NCBI RefSeq assembly: GCF_021431925.1
Contig: NZ_CP090371.1
Location: 496,001-560,000 of the forward strand
DNA from: Halobaculum sp. CBA1158
GTDB taxonomy: Archaea > Halobacteriota > Halobacteria > Halobacteriales > Haloferacaceae
DNA: 64,000 bases
Direction: 5' to 3'
Shown: piece after piece, positions 8,879 through 18,221 of the stretch
How positions within the stretch are numbered: the stretch's first letter is position 1
Layout: each line of letters opens with the position of its first letter
Position numbers and translations under genes: made by a program
The notes under the pieces: model-generated
The model's database searches: none
Told to the model about the DNA's origin: nothing
The model's input: only the letters and a program-made list of their open reading frames with translations

Positions 8879-9325
8879 GTGCTCGACGCCTTCTCCCGCC
8901 GTCCGGCGGCGACGCCGCGCCGGGTTCTGCTCGCGGTCCTCGCGTGCGGGCTCCTCCCGTGGTCGATCCAGGTGTTCGCCGACAGCGGCGTTCCCTTCCT
9001 CCGGTTCGTGTGGGGCGGGCTCTCGTTCACGCCCGTCATCTACGCGCGGACGCTCCCCGAGTATCTCGCGCTGTCGGGGTCGCCGCTGGTGTTCCCGTGG
9101 GTCGTCGCCGCCGCGTGTTGGCTGCTCGCGGTCGCCTCCGCGTCGCTGGCGTTTCTCGACCGCGAGGACCCCCGCGTCACCGCCGGACTGCTTGTGCTCG
9201 CGGGTGCGGTGAACGCCTCCGTCGCCGTCCGGTTCGGGATTCAGCCGCTGCGGACGGGCTACCCGGTCGGCACCGTGGCGCTGTGGACGGTCGCGGCGTG
9301 GCGCTACCGGGCGTGGACGCGGTGA
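8879..9325 (+). CDS. Small polytopic membrane protein (TIGR04206-like)
   Basis: 148 residues from GTG 8879, one base after the GTPase stop, so the two are probably co-transcribed. Four hydrophobic segments are visible (about 16-33, 70-92, 98-116, 125-142). The size and form match a haloarchaeal membrane family recalled as TIGR04206, not verified. No catalytic motif is seen. Confidence 0.72.
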   Translation: MLDAFSRRPAATPRRVLLAVLACGLLPWSIQVFADSGVPFLRFVWGGLSFTPVIYARTLPEYLALSGSPLVFPWVVAAACWLLAVASASLAFLDREDPRVTAGLLVLAGAVNASVAVRFGIQPLRTGYPVGTVALWTVAAWRYRAWTR

Positions 9326-9382
9326 TGAACGGGCCGGCGACGCGCGGCCGGGATCGATCGTCGCGATCGCGTAGGGGGTAAC

Positions 9383-9883
9383 TCACGGTTCCGACACGTC
9401 GTCGTCGGCCGCGACGCGCCGGACGTTCTCGTGGTACCGGTCCTGACGCCACACGTCCCAGATCAGGTCGGTGAGGACGTGGACGTACAGCACTACTGCC
9501 GTCGCGAGCGCGGCGGCGGTCGCGGTCACGCCGACGCCGGCGGTCGCGAGCGCGTCGCCGACGGTCCACGCCGCGGCCACAGCGACCGGGGCGAGCACGG
9601 CGTGGCTGAGGAGTCGATGCAACGGCCAGAGGTCGCCCGGGTCGAACAGCTCCGACTGGTCGAGGACGGCCGCACGCGGGTTCGCGATCGCCCGGCGTGC
9701 GTTCGCCCAGTCGCCGCGAACGAGCCGCGCCATCAGGAAGTGGTCGAGGTCGATCGCGACGCCGGCGGCGGTGAGCAGCGCCCACGCGCCGGCCGCGACG
9801 GCGGGCGTCGCGCCCAGCGGCAACGCGAGGACCAGTCCGGCCGCGACGACGGCCGAGACCGCCGCGTGGTGTCGGGAGTACAC
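9383..9883 (-). CDS. Membrane protein with YdjM-like metal motifs
   Basis: 166 residues. Helices at about 8-25, 28-46, 90-110 and 118-140. The second helix ends in AIDLDHFL and the third begins LLSHAVL; an Asp-x-Asp-His pair followed by Ser-His is the pattern of the YdjM/LexA-regulated membrane hydrolase group, suggesting a metal site at the membrane surface. The last 25 residues are charged. Substrate unknown. Confidence 0.7.
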   Translation of the reverse strand: MYSRHHAAVSAVVAAGLVLALPLGATPAVAAGAWALLTAAGVAIDLDHFLMARLVRGDWANARRAIANPRAAVLDQSELFDPGDLWPLHRLLSHAVLAPVAVAAAWTVGDALATAGVGVTATAAALATAVVLYVHVLTDLIWDVWRQDRYHENVRRVAADDDVSEP

Positions 9884-9949
9884 GGGCGATGGGGACGCGT
9901 CGGGGCCACAAAACGACCGGGTTCCACCGGCCCGGGTAGCCGAGGCCGG

Positions 9950-11281
9950 CTACGCCTCGCCGGTCGGGAGAGAGGACAGGTCGTACAGGTAGGCGTCGCT
10001 CGCGTCGTCGGACACGGGCGCGCCGACGAGCGCGTCGCCGCCGGCGAGGGCCACGTCGGCTCCGAACTCGGCGTCCGGGTCGGCGTCGGCGGCGAGGCGA
10101 ACGGGGTCGGACCAGTCGTCGCCACGGACGGCGTACGCCCGGCCGCCCTCGACGGCGTCGGGCGCGGCCGCGACGGCGGTTCCGTCCGCCGCCGCGACCA
10201 CGTCACCGAACCCGCCCTCCGCGTCGCCGCCGGGCGCGGAGACAACGGTCCGTCGTGCCCACTCGCGCCCGTCGCGCTCGTAGACGACGGCGCTCCCGTC
10301 GCCGTCGCCGGGTGCGCCGACGACGGCCCGACCCCCGTCGAGCGCGACCGACTGACCGACGCGCTCTCCCCCGTCGAACTCCCCGGGCGACAGCACGGCA
10401 CGCCGTTCCCACGCGCCGTCGGTGAACTCGTACGCGTAGACCGCTCCGGTCGTCCGGTCGTCGTCGGGGTCAGCGTACGGAGCGCCGACGAGGAGGGCGT
10501 CGCCGTCGACGGCGACGGCGGTCCCGAACAGGTCGGACGCGTCGGTCCCGAGCGACGCCTCGCGACGCCACTCTCCGTCGGCGATCGCGAACACCTCCAC
10601 GCCGCCGGTCCACGGCACCATCGTGTAGGGCCTGTGCACGTCGCCGACGACGATCCGCGAGCCGTCGAACGCGACCGACCGACCGAACTCGTCGGCGTCG
10701 TCGTCGCCGGCGGAGCCGAACCGTCGCTGCTGAGCCCACTCGCCGTCGCTGCGCTCAAAGAGGTACACGGCCCCGCCGTTCGGGTCCGGTCCCGCGGACG
10801 GCCCGCCGATCACCGCCCTCGTGTCGACCATCGCGGCGGAGACGCCGTGGCCGCCGAACCCCTCGTCGTCCGTGCCCTCGGGCGACAGTAGCGTCGGTTC
10901 CTCCCGCCCGTCGGCCGCGTCGAACGCGTACGCGCCGTCCCCCTCGGCGACGACGATCGCCGCCGCCTCCGAGAGCGCGACCGCGCGGCCGAACCCGTCG
11001 ACGCCCGCCCCGAGTTCGCGCTCGGAGGCCACGCCGGCGGTCGGAGATCTCGTTCCGGTCGGCGTCGCCGTCGCGGTCCGCGGTTCCGAGGTCGGCGTCG
11101 CAGTCAGCGTCGCGGTCGGCGTCGCCGTCGCGGTCGGCGTCGCGTCGGTCGCGGGGGAGTCCGCCGACCGTCCGTCCGTCGGTTCCGCGGGATCGCCGTC
11201 GTCGGTCAGCCCGGCGCACCCGGCGAGTGCGCCGACGGCCGACGCGGCGACGGCTCGCAGGAGGACTCGTCTGGGGACCAT
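9950..11281 (-). CDS. FG-GAP beta-propeller lipoprotein
   Basis: 443 residues. A basic start (MVPRRVLLR) and hydrophobic run end in the lipobox ALAGC, so the protein is lipid-anchored outside the cell. A Thr/Ala-rich linker (about 25-95) leads into about seven repeats with the pattern GxxVAxDGxxxVVGAP, typical of integrin-like FG-GAP propellers that bind Ca2+ or ligand. It is divergent from the next gene, and an AAAAGACTTA element upstream of the start fits a promoter. Confidence 0.85.
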   Translation of the reverse strand: MVPRRVLLRAVAASAVGALAGCAGLTDDGDPAEPTDGRSADSPATDATPTATATPTATLTATPTSEPRTATATPTGTRSPTAGVASERELGAGVDGFGRAVALSEAAAIVVAEGDGAYAFDAADGREEPTLLSPEGTDDEGFGGHGVSAAMVDTRAVIGGPSAGPDPNGGAVYLFERSDGEWAQQRRFGSAGDDDADEFGRSVAFDGSRIVVGDVHRPYTMVPWTGGVEVFAIADGEWRREASLGTDASDLFGTAVAVDGDALLVGAPYADPDDDRTTGAVYAYEFTDGAWERRAVLSPGEFDGGERVGQSVALDGGRAVVGAPGDGDGSAVVYERDGREWARRTVVSAPGGDAEGGFGDVVAAADGTAVAAAPDAVEGGRAYAVRGDDWSDPVRLAADADPDAEFGADVALAGGDALVGAPVSDDASDAYLYDLSSLPTGEA

Positions 11282-11407
11282 CTCGTTCGCGGCTGTCCGT
11301 CCACGAGTAAGTCTTTTCTGGGCCCGACGAGCGCCACGCGGCCGAGAATCGATCCCGATATTCAGCGCCGAAGCGTTATGCCCGCCCGCCCGGCTCCCTC
11401 AGATCGA

Positions 11408-12490
11408 ATGGAGTCCGACGCGCTCGTGTGTTTCCAACAGACTCGTCGGGGCACCGGCGAGCGGTGGTACAAGGTGTACCGCGTCGGCGTCGACTCCCAC
11501 GACGGGTTCGCCGACCGAATGGAGAAGTACGTCCGTCGGACGCACTTCGACGGCCCGGTCACGGCACCCCACTGGTTCGACACCGCCGACGGTCCCACGA
11601 TGAAGTGCCGGCTCGCGGAGTTCGGAGAGGAGCTCGTCCCGTTCTCGACGACCGACGTGTTCGTCGTCACGCACAAGGAGGTCCGACCGCTGCTGGCCGT
11701 GCCGATGGCGATCGAGATCGTGCCGGTGCTCGCGGAGGGGATCCGTACCCGCGAGTACGACGCGAGCGACTGCGACACCGACGGGTCGGACCCGACGCTG
11801 GCTCCGGAGCCGGAGGCGACGCCGACGCGCGTCGTCGACGCCGACGCGTTCGACCCGCCGCTGTCGGGGGAGGCGGCATCGGGCGGTCGGATCGAGTGGT
11901 TCCACCTGTTCGCGCTCCAGGCGGCCTACCGGTTGGCCGTCGGCCCCCGAACCGGCGTCGTGGAGACGGATGGCGACCGGCCGACGATGCGCGTCCGCGA
12001 CGGCGACGGGGTGTTGTGTCTCGACCTGCTCGACACCGGCGCGCTGAAGCGGATCGACCGCGACGTGCTGTTCCTCGATTACGCGCCCGGCGAGGGGGAG
12101 GACCGTTCGCTGGACGAGGCGCTCACGCTCGCGTTGCGCGACACGGCGCGACTGCGGTGGCGGTACGCGAGCCACCTCTGGCACGTACGCCACGGCGAGA
12201 CGGACCGCCGGTTCGCGTCGATCGCGCGAAACAAGACCGAACCGCAGTACGCCGACGAGCGGGCGGCGACCCGCGGGGAGTTCCTCGAGTCGCTGTGTGC
12301 GGAGTACGGCGCGTCGCTCGCGCCGTTCTCGGGCGGGGTCGCGGGCGCGGCGCTGCGCTGGGAGACCGGCACGCGCGCGGACACCTTCTCGTTGAACGAG
12401 GAGCCGTCGTTCACCCACGACTCGGCGGCGGAGGTCATGGATCGGGTCGGCCCGGACTACGTTCCGGAGGAACGCAAGAAGCGGTTCTGA
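11408..12490 (+). CDS. Haloarchaeal protein of unknown function
   Basis: 360 residues from ATG 11408. I prefer this start to ATG 11378 because the TATA-like GCGTTATG overlaps the latter and sits 28 nt upstream of the former. The protein is soluble and mixed alpha/beta, with no signal peptide or obvious nucleotide-binding motif; a variable acidic segment (about 120-150) separates two halves. The family is not recognised. Unlike its neighbours it has no overlap with other genes. Confidence 0.75.
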   Translation: MESDALVCFQQTRRGTGERWYKVYRVGVDSHDGFADRMEKYVRRTHFDGPVTAPHWFDTADGPTMKCRLAEFGEELVPFSTTDVFVVTHKEVRPLLAVPMAIEIVPVLAEGIRTREYDASDCDTDGSDPTLAPEPEATPTRVVDADAFDPPLSGEAASGGRIEWFHLFALQAAYRLAVGPRTGVVETDGDRPTMRVRDGDGVLCLDLLDTGALKRIDRDVLFLDYAPGEGEDRSLDEALTLALRDTARLRWRYASHLWHVRHGETDRRFASIARNKTEPQYADERAATRGEFLESLCAEYGASLAPFSGGVAGAALRWETGTRADTFSLNEEPSFTHDSAAEVMDRVGPDYVPEERKKRF

Positions 12491-12622
12491 TCGGCCCGCT
12501 CACCTCGCGACCCCGTTCGGACCCCCGCCCCTGCGGACGGTCGTCCTCCCATCTGCACGATCGCCCGCTGGGGTCGCTTCCCGTCCGGTATCCTTTTCGA
12601 CGCCGCGGTCGGTGTCTCGTGT

Positions 12623-13375
12623 ATGGCGTACACGCTCGACCACGTGATGATGCGGATCGAAGACGAGGAGGAGTCGCTCGACTGGTACACGGAGCACCTC
12701 GGCTACGAGATCAAAGGCGAGATGGAGGGCGGGGACTTCACGAACTACTACCTCGGCCCCGAGGACGTGCACGACGAGGGGGCGCTGCTGGAACTCACCT
12801 ACAACCACGGCGACCACTCGTACGAGCTGGGCGACGCCTGGGGACACATCGCGGTCCGCGTCGAGGACGTGGAGGAGGCGTACTACGAGCTGATGGACGA
12901 GGGCGTCGAGGACTACCGCCCGCCAGAGGAGAACCCCGGGTACGCGTTCGTGACGGACCCGGACGGCCACGAGATCGAGATCGTCGAGCGCGACCACGGC
13001 GCGCGCTGGTCGATCGACCACACGATGATCCGCGTCGAGGACGCCACCGAGGCGCTCGGCTACTGGACGCGCACCTTCGAGTACGAGCACACCGGCCGCT
13101 GGGAGGCCGACTCCTTCGCGAACTACTTCATGAAGCCCGAGGGCGCGGCCGAGGAGGCGATGGCGATCGAGCTGACGTACAACTACGACGGCCGCGAGTA
13201 CACGATGGGCGACGCCTGGGGGCACGTGTGCGTGCGCGCCGACGACCTCGAGGACGACTGGGAGGAGCTGATGATCCGCGAGTCAGAGGACTACCGCGAT
13301 CCCGAATCGTGCGACTACAACTACGGGTTCACGAAGGACCCGGACGGCCACGAGATCGAACTGCTGGAGCGGTAG
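12623..13375 (+). CDS. Duplicated VOC/glyoxalase-family protein
   Basis: 250 residues made of two tandem vicinal-oxygen-chelate domains (1-125 and 130-250). Each starts DHxMxRVED, has the ELTYN strand, the GDAWGH motif and the ending KDPDGHEIEL, so His and Glu metal ligands recur in both halves. Members include glyoxalase I and dioxygenases; the closest look is to lactoylglutathione-lyase-like proteins, although haloarchaea use gamma-glutamylcysteine in place of glutathione. A TATCCTTTTCG element about 30 nt upstream marks the promoter. Confidence 0.88.
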   Translation: MAYTLDHVMMRIEDEEESLDWYTEHLGYEIKGEMEGGDFTNYYLGPEDVHDEGALLELTYNHGDHSYELGDAWGHIAVRVEDVEEAYYELMDEGVEDYRPPEENPGYAFVTDPDGHEIEIVERDHGARWSIDHTMIRVEDATEALGYWTRTFEYEHTGRWEADSFANYFMKPEGAAEEAMAIELTYNYDGREYTMGDAWGHVCVRADDLEDDWEELMIRESEDYRDPESCDYNYGFTKDPDGHEIELLER

Positions 13376-13487
13376 AGCGTCGCTGTCGCGTTCGGCTTCC
13401 AACGCCGTCAGTTCGCGATCGGTACCGATCCGGATCAACTGTTTCCTCGTGGAAATATTTACTCGCTAGCAACAGTTACTACCAGCT

Positions 13488-13763
13488 ATGACGACCGCGG
13501 TCAAGGTTGACGATGACGCGAAATCCCGCCTGGAGGAGTTACAGGCCGAGATCAGGCTCGAAACCGGAACACGCGTCACCCAGCAGGAACTGCTCTCGCG
13601 GATCATCGACAACGCGTATGGGTCTCGCGAGGAGGTGATCGACTCGTTTCGGGACACGACCGTCCCGCTTTCGGCGGCGGAGAAGGAAACGATGTCGAGT
13701 GGACGGTTCGCCTCGGGCGTCGAGACGGACGAGGACGACATCGACGAGATCCTGTACGGATGA
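13488..13763 (+). CDS. VapB-type antitoxin, paralogue of the 24.4-kb antitoxin
   Basis: 91 residues. The N-terminal half (TTAVKVDDDAKSRLEELQ) looks like a ribbon-helix-helix DNA-binding motif; the acidic tail ending VETDEDDIDEILYG would bind the toxin. It shares length, architecture and the DIDEILYG end with the antitoxin at 24393-24668. Its stop overlaps the toxin start as ATGA. An AAATATTTACTCG promoter element lies 30-40 nt upstream. Since its toxin is broken, it is an orphan antitoxin. Confidence 0.82.
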   Translation: MTTAVKVDDDAKSRLEELQAEIRLETGTRVTQQELLSRIIDNAYGSREEVIDSFRDTTVPLSAAEKETMSSGRFASGVETDEDDIDEILYG

Positions 13764-14007
13764 GCGTGCTCGTGGACACCGGCGTGCTCTATACCGACCA
13801 CGACATCGACGCCGCGAGACACGAGATCGCGGCCAAATCTCTCGAGGCCGTATACGACGGAACGCTCGGACAGCCGTACCTGAGTGATTACGTGTACGAC
13901 GAGGCAGTCACCCCCACGCTTCGACGAGGGACGTTTTCGACGGCGTGGTGAGCTTCGACGACGACTTCGACGGGCTGGTCGAGCGGTTCGATCCGACGGG
14001 CCTGTAG
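13760..14007 (+). pseudogene. VapC PIN-domain toxin with internal deletion and frameshift
   Basis: The reading frame starts MSVLVDTGVLYTDHD and keeps YVYDEAV, then stops after 63 residues at TGA 13951. The C-terminal end VSFDDDFDG continues in another frame from 13948 to TAG 14007. Compared with the intact 146-residue paralogue at 23956-24396, about 67 central residues are missing, including the SFTDA acidic motif, and the join is out of frame. The PIN catalytic set is incomplete, so the toxin is dead. Confidence 0.85.
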
Positions 14008-14063
14008 CAACCCCCGCGCCCGTCTCCGAATCAGTTAAGTCAGATCCTTGACCTCCGTCCCAC

Positions 14064-15254
14064 GTGAACGAGAAACGCCTCGTCGTCGCGCTGTTCGGGC
14101 TCGCCGTCGCGGTCGTCATCGGTGCGCTGGCGTACCGGTTCATCGCGGCGTTCACCGTCTCGGTGTTTCTCTACTACTCGACGCGGCGGTATCACCGCTT
14201 TCTCGCGCGGTTCCGGCTCCCGGCGCGGGTGCGGGCGGGGGTCGTGCTCGCGTCGCTGGCGATCCCGCTTGTCCTCCTCATCAGCTACGCGGCGGTGCTG
14301 TTGGTCGTCGAAGCGCGGCAGTTCGTCACCGACACGGCCCTCGTGAGCGCGGCGGCCTCGAACATCGCGTGGTTCGCCGCGATCGAGCGCATCCCCGAGT
14401 TCTCCGTGCAGGGCATCTACGAGGCGTACCGGTCCGGAGACCTGGAGCCGTTCGTCGCGTTCGCGACCGACAACGCCACCTTCCTCACGCAGGTCGTCTC
14501 GGAGTTCGTGCTCAACCTCTTCGTCGTCACCATCGTCACCTACTACCTCCTCGTCGACGGCGACCGCATCAGCGACTGGCTGCTCCGGTTCGACGACGAC
14601 GCGATCGTCCGCGAGTACCTGGAGGCCGTCGACCGCGAACTGGAGGCCGTGCTGTTCGGGAACCTCCTGAACGTCGTCGCCATCTCGCTCATCGCGATCG
14701 CGACGTTCAGCGCGTACAACGCGGTCGTGCCCGCCGGCGTTCAGGTGCCGTATCCCGCCCTGGCGGGCGCGCTCACCGGGATCGCGAGCCTGGTCCCGAT
14801 CGTCGGAATGAAGATCGTGTACATTCCGGTGACGGCGGCGATGGCGGTGCCCGCGCTGCTCGACGGCTCGTTCGCGGACCTGGGGTACGTGCTCGCCTTT
14901 CTCGTCGTCGCGATCGTCGTCGTCGACACGATTCCGGACCTGGTGCTCCGGCCGCTGTTGAGCGGCGACGAGACCCACGTCGGCCTGCTGATGCTCGCGT
15001 ACACGCTCGGCCCGGTCGTGCTCGGCTTCTACGGCCTGTTCTTCGCGCCGATCGTGCTCGTGATCGGGCTGACGTTCGCGAACACAGCCCTCCCGCGGCT
15101 GCTCGGTGCTGACGACGCCCAGACGACGCTGTCGGCGTCCGACGGGGAGGCCGGCGAGAGCGAGGGGAGCGGGGGAAGCGACGACCGGGTCGACCCCGTC
15201 GACGCCGACGATGCCGACGCCGCCGACGCCACCGACGCGGATCCGGCCGCGTGA
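14064..15254 (+). CDS. AI-2E family (UPF0118) permease
   Basis: 396 residues from GTG 14064. Eight hydrophobic segments in the order usual for AI-2E transporters: a tight N-terminal pair, a long amphipathic region (about 90-155), then a cluster of five helices including VPIVGMK and the final GFYGLFFAPI. The last 40 residues are acidic and disordered with DADDADAADA repeats. Family members move autoinducer-2 or act in Na+/H+ exchange; the substrate is unknown here. A TTAAGT element sits about 28 nt upstream. Confidence 0.85.
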   Translation: MNEKRLVVALFGLAVAVVIGALAYRFIAAFTVSVFLYYSTRRYHRFLARFRLPARVRAGVVLASLAIPLVLLISYAAVLLVVEARQFVTDTALVSAAASNIAWFAAIERIPEFSVQGIYEAYRSGDLEPFVAFATDNATFLTQVVSEFVLNLFVVTIVTYYLLVDGDRISDWLLRFDDDAIVREYLEAVDRELEAVLFGNLLNVVAISLIAIATFSAYNAVVPAGVQVPYPALAGALTGIASLVPIVGMKIVYIPVTAAMAVPALLDGSFADLGYVLAFLVVAIVVVDTIPDLVLRPLLSGDETHVGLLMLAYTLGPVVLGFYGLFFAPIVLVIGLTFANTALPRLLGADDAQTTLSASDGEAGESEGSGGSDDRVDPVDADDADAADATDADPAA

Positions 15255-15341
15255 CCGTCGGTCGGACTGCGCTCGCGCGTCGCGGTGTGGGCGGCGCGAA
15301 CGAACAAGACATATGTCACACTCGCGTACAGATCCGGTCGG

Positions 15342-16022
15342 ATGGTCCCCTCCGAACTCTCTCGACGACGAGCCCTCATCGGCGGCGTCGCCGCGCTCGC
15401 CACCCTCGCGGGCTGTAACGGCAGCGACAGCGCCGGCGACCGCGCGACGCCGACGGAACCGAGCCGAGACCCGTTCGACCCGGAATCGGTCCCGCCGCAC
15501 CGCCGCCTGCGCGCGGGGAGCGACGACCCGCTCGTGTGGCTCCCGGATCCCGACGGGACGGAGGCCGACGTGGAGCCCGTGCGTCGACGGCCCACGTTCC
15601 TCACGTCCCGCGAGCAGGTCGAGCGCCTCCGGTTCGCCGACGCCGAGGGCGTCGCGGCCGCCCGGACGTTCCTCGAGGAGACGGCGTTCGACTCGGAGAC
15701 GATCTTCCTCGAACGGTATCCCGTCCGTCGCTGCTACGAGCTCCAGTTGTGTGACGTGTCGTGGACGGAGACGGAGATCGACACCCAGTTTGGCCGCGTG
15801 CTCCGGGACGCCGACGCCGCGTGCGACCCCGACGACCGCGACTCGACGGCGTGGCTCATCAGGATTCCCGAAGCGCTCGATCCGGACCGGATCACGGGAT
15901 ACGGGTCCGGCGTGGGTGGCAGGTCGTGTGCCCGGCGTCCTCGCCCGCCCGAGCGCGAGGAGCCCATCACCGCCGACGCGGTCCCGGCGACGAACGCGAC
16001 CGCGGAGGGCGAGGATGCGTGA
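15342..16022 (+). CDS. Tat-exported lipoprotein of unknown function
   Basis: 226 residues from ATG 15342. The N-terminus has a twin-arginine start (SRRRALIGG), a hydrophobic stretch and lipobox LAGC, so it is a Tat lipoprotein. The mature domain has no recognised fold; a pair of cysteines (RRCYELQLCDV) may form a disulphide. It overlaps the next lipoprotein gene by 8 bp, so both are co-expressed surface proteins. The longer frame to 15285 lacks a signal peptide at its start. Confidence 0.78.
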   Translation: MVPSELSRRRALIGGVAALATLAGCNGSDSAGDRATPTEPSRDPFDPESVPPHRRLRAGSDDPLVWLPDPDGTEADVEPVRRRPTFLTSREQVERLRFADAEGVAAARTFLEETAFDSETIFLERYPVRRCYELQLCDVSWTETEIDTQFGRVLRDADAACDPDDRDSTAWLIRIPEALDPDRITGYGSGVGGRSCARRPRPPEREEPITADAVPATNATAEGEDA

Positions 16023-17334
16023 GTCGTCCGGGCGGACGCGACGTGCGGTCCTTGCGGGCGCGGGAGCGGCGGTCACGGCGTCGCTCGCGGGCTGTTCGGC
16101 GCTCCCGTTCGGCGACGACGAGGCGACGGTCACGGGTGAGCGGCTCTCGGCGATCCTCGACGACTCGCCGCCGTCGATCCCCGACCGGCTCCCGGTGGCG
16201 ATGGACGCGACCTACCTCGACGGGGTCGCAAGCGACCTGGCGGAGACGCTGGCGGGCGTTCCCGCGCCGTTCGACGCCGACCAGGTCCCCAACGGAGCGA
16301 TCCGCGAACAGCTCGACGACGGGTTCGAGACCGCCCGGACCGCGCTCGAGGGCGCAGACGAGGAACCGACGCCCTGGGAACGCGCCGCGAGCCTCCGCCG
16401 TGCGCGTCGGGAGACGGGGTACGTCGCCGGCGGCTGGGCGACGATCGACGACGGACGGGCGATAGCCGACGTGCGTGCCGGCGGGGAGACGCTTCGCGAC
16501 GGACTCGGGGAGTTCCGCCGCGAGTGGGCGTACCTCGGCGCGGACCCGATCGAGTCGGTCGTGGTCAACGCCGCGATCGCGGGGCTCGTGCGGTCGTGCA
16601 TCGGGGACCTGAACCGCGTGCTGTCGGCGCGCGAGCGCGAGTCGACGACGGCGCTCGACGTCGCCGAGGCCGACGGGCGGTTGGCGTCGGCTCGGGGGGA
16701 GTTGCGCGACGCCGAGCACCTCCTCGACCGGCTTCGCGAGCCCGCGGGGTCGCGGGACCGTCGGGAGACGCTCGCGACCGCCGCCGACGCGCTCGTCGAC
16801 CGCGTGGCCGAGCGCCGCGCCGCCGCGGGGCTCGACGGGGGCGCGTTCACCGCCGAGGCCGACCGGGAGGCGACCCCGGCCGAGCGGGCGCTGCGAGACA
16901 TCCGCGACGACGTCCGCCGCGACGATATCCGGGAGGCGAGAGACGCCGGGGCGTTGCCGCGGGCGGTCGTCGAGGCACACGACGCGCTCGCGAAGATCGG
17001 AGCCGTCGAGACGCTTCGGTCGCGCGTCGACGCCGGGGAGGCGATCGATCCCGCGTCGGCCGAGGACGTCGACGCGATCCGTACCCGCGCCCTGGAAGCG
17101 GTCGAGGCGGTCCACTCCGAGGGGCAGCACCCGCGGCTCGATCGGCTTCAGACGCACTCGTTGGCGGCCGTGTTGGGGTATCTCGACGAGCAGTTGGCGG
17201 CCGTCGACGCCGGCGACGAGATCGCGATCTCGCGGCTCGACTGGGAGCTGCGCGATTACGTTCGGGTCGAGGCGGTCGCGGGGGCGGTCGACGACGCCAG
17301 CGCCGCGGTGGCGCGGGCGCTCGATAGCGAGTGA
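16015..17334 (+). CDS. Tat-exported, mostly helical lipoprotein
   Basis: 439 residues from ATG 16015, overlapping the previous gene by 8 bp. RTRRAVLAG and lipobox LAGC mark a Tat lipoprotein. The mature part is Ala/Glu/Arg-rich and nearly all alpha-helical, with regularly spaced charged helices (about 60-430). Family not recognised; probably a surface partner of the lipoprotein encoded upstream. Confidence 0.75.
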   Translation: MRESSGRTRRAVLAGAGAAVTASLAGCSALPFGDDEATVTGERLSAILDDSPPSIPDRLPVAMDATYLDGVASDLAETLAGVPAPFDADQVPNGAIREQLDDGFETARTALEGADEEPTPWERAASLRRARRETGYVAGGWATIDDGRAIADVRAGGETLRDGLGEFRREWAYLGADPIESVVVNAAIAGLVRSCIGDLNRVLSARERESTTALDVAEADGRLASARGELRDAEHLLDRLREPAGSRDRRETLATAADALVDRVAERRAAAGLDGGAFTAEADREATPAERALRDIRDDVRRDDIREARDAGALPRAVVEAHDALAKIGAVETLRSRVDAGEAIDPASAEDVDAIRTRALEAVEAVHSEGQHPRLDRLQTHSLAAVLGYLDEQLAAVDAGDEIAISRLDWELRDYVRVEAVAGAVDDASAAVARALDSE

Positions 17335-17425
17335 TCGAGACCCGTGGGCGGCCCGTCTGCGATCGGATCGAGATCGAATTCGGGGGAACCGCTACGTCAT
17401 TATCGCGGTAATCATTATCCACATA

Positions 17426-17569
17426 ATGACGTTCTACGACCGGACCCGCCTCGAGGCCGACGTACTAGACGACGTGCTCGCGGTGGCAGTTCGCCATCGG
17501 ACAGCCGCCGCATCACTCACGCCCAGAGCGTCCGATACCCGGCGTCGCGAACGGTGCCGTCGGTCGTGA
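17426..17569 (+). CDS. Possible 47-residue gene remnant
   Basis: The frame from ATG 17426 reads MTFYDRTRLEADVLDDVLAV and then becomes Arg/Ser-rich where it crosses the 3' end of the opposite PIN gene. Upstream, the AT-rich CATTATCGCGGTAATCATT resembles a promoter or operator with an internal palindrome TTATCGCGGTAA. It looks like the start of a gene truncated by the neighbouring module. Low confidence that it is expressed. Confidence 0.25.
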   Translation: MTFYDRTRLEADVLDDVLAVAVRHRTAAASLTPRASDTRRRERCRRS

Positions 17570-17924
17570 GGATCGCGTCCGTGTCTCGGGCTCGGTGACT
17601 CGCGACGACGAGCGCGTCGTGGATGGTGAACTCCTCTGCGATCCGGGCGTACTCGACCAGCGCCGCGTCGTCGACCGGCGCGACAGAGACGGGGCCGTTC
17701 TCGACGAGGGCTCGCCGAGCATCTTCGGGGGTCCCCGCGAGCGTGACGCCCCGCACATCCTTATCGTGGGCGACGGCGTACAGAACCTCCGCGAGCGCCG
17801 TACTCGGCGCGTGTACGGCCGTTTCCCCGGCTTCGGCCTCGGCGAACACGCGGTCGGCCGCCGCCGGAAGCGCGTCGACGAGATAGACGAGCAGCGAGAC
17901 GGCGTCGGCGGTGTACGTCGCCAC
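17517..17924 (-). CDS. vapC: VapC-like PIN-domain toxin
   Basis: 135 residues from GTG 17924. The PIN layout is visible: an N-terminal strand with Asp (TADAVSLLVYLVD), the acidic PSTALAEVLYAV helix, TIHDALVVA and the closing AILTTDG. PIN toxins are Mg2+-dependent ribonucleases, often cutting tRNA or rRNA. One base separates it from the AbrB-type antitoxin upstream, the classic order. Confidence 0.82.
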   Translation of the reverse strand: MATYTADAVSLLVYLVDALPAAADRVFAEAEAGETAVHAPSTALAEVLYAVAHDKDVRGVTLAGTPEDARRALVENGPVSVAPVDDAALVEYARIAEEFTIHDALVVASHRARDTDAILTTDGTVRDAGYRTLWA

Positions 17925-17925
17925 C

Positions 17926-18186
17926 TCAGGCCTCCCCGTAGTTGCGGTCGCGACGGTCGCGGACCCGGCGTCGCAGTTCCTCGGCGACCTCCTCGCGCTT
18001 CTCCTCGGACGTGTCGTCGGGCACCAGCAGTCCCCGTCCGGCGGTTCGCGTGCGCTTTTTCACGACGATACCGTCGTCGGTGTCGATCCAGACGACCTCG
18101 TCGCCGGGTTCGAGGTCGTACTTCTCACGCAGCGGCTTGGGAATCGTCGCCTGTCCCTTCTCGGTGACGCGCGTGGACTCGCTCAC
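17926..18186 (-). CDS. vapB: AbrB/MazE-type VapB antitoxin
   Basis: 86 residues from GTG 18186. SESTRVTEKGQATIPKPLREKYDLEPGDEVVW is a textbook AbrB swapped-hairpin DNA-binding domain (residues 1-50); the C-terminal half is charged and helical and would wrap the toxin. It is followed after one base by the PIN toxin gene. A longer frame to 18249 adds a leader unlike the family, so I use the internal GTG. Confidence 0.82.
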   Translation of the reverse strand: MSESTRVTEKGQATIPKPLREKYDLEPGDEVVWIDTDDGIVVKKRTRTAGRGLLVPDDTSEEKREEVAEELRRRVRDRRDRNYGEA

Positions 18187-18221
18187 ATCGGGTATTACTC
18201 CTCGTATTACCTCAATCTTTG

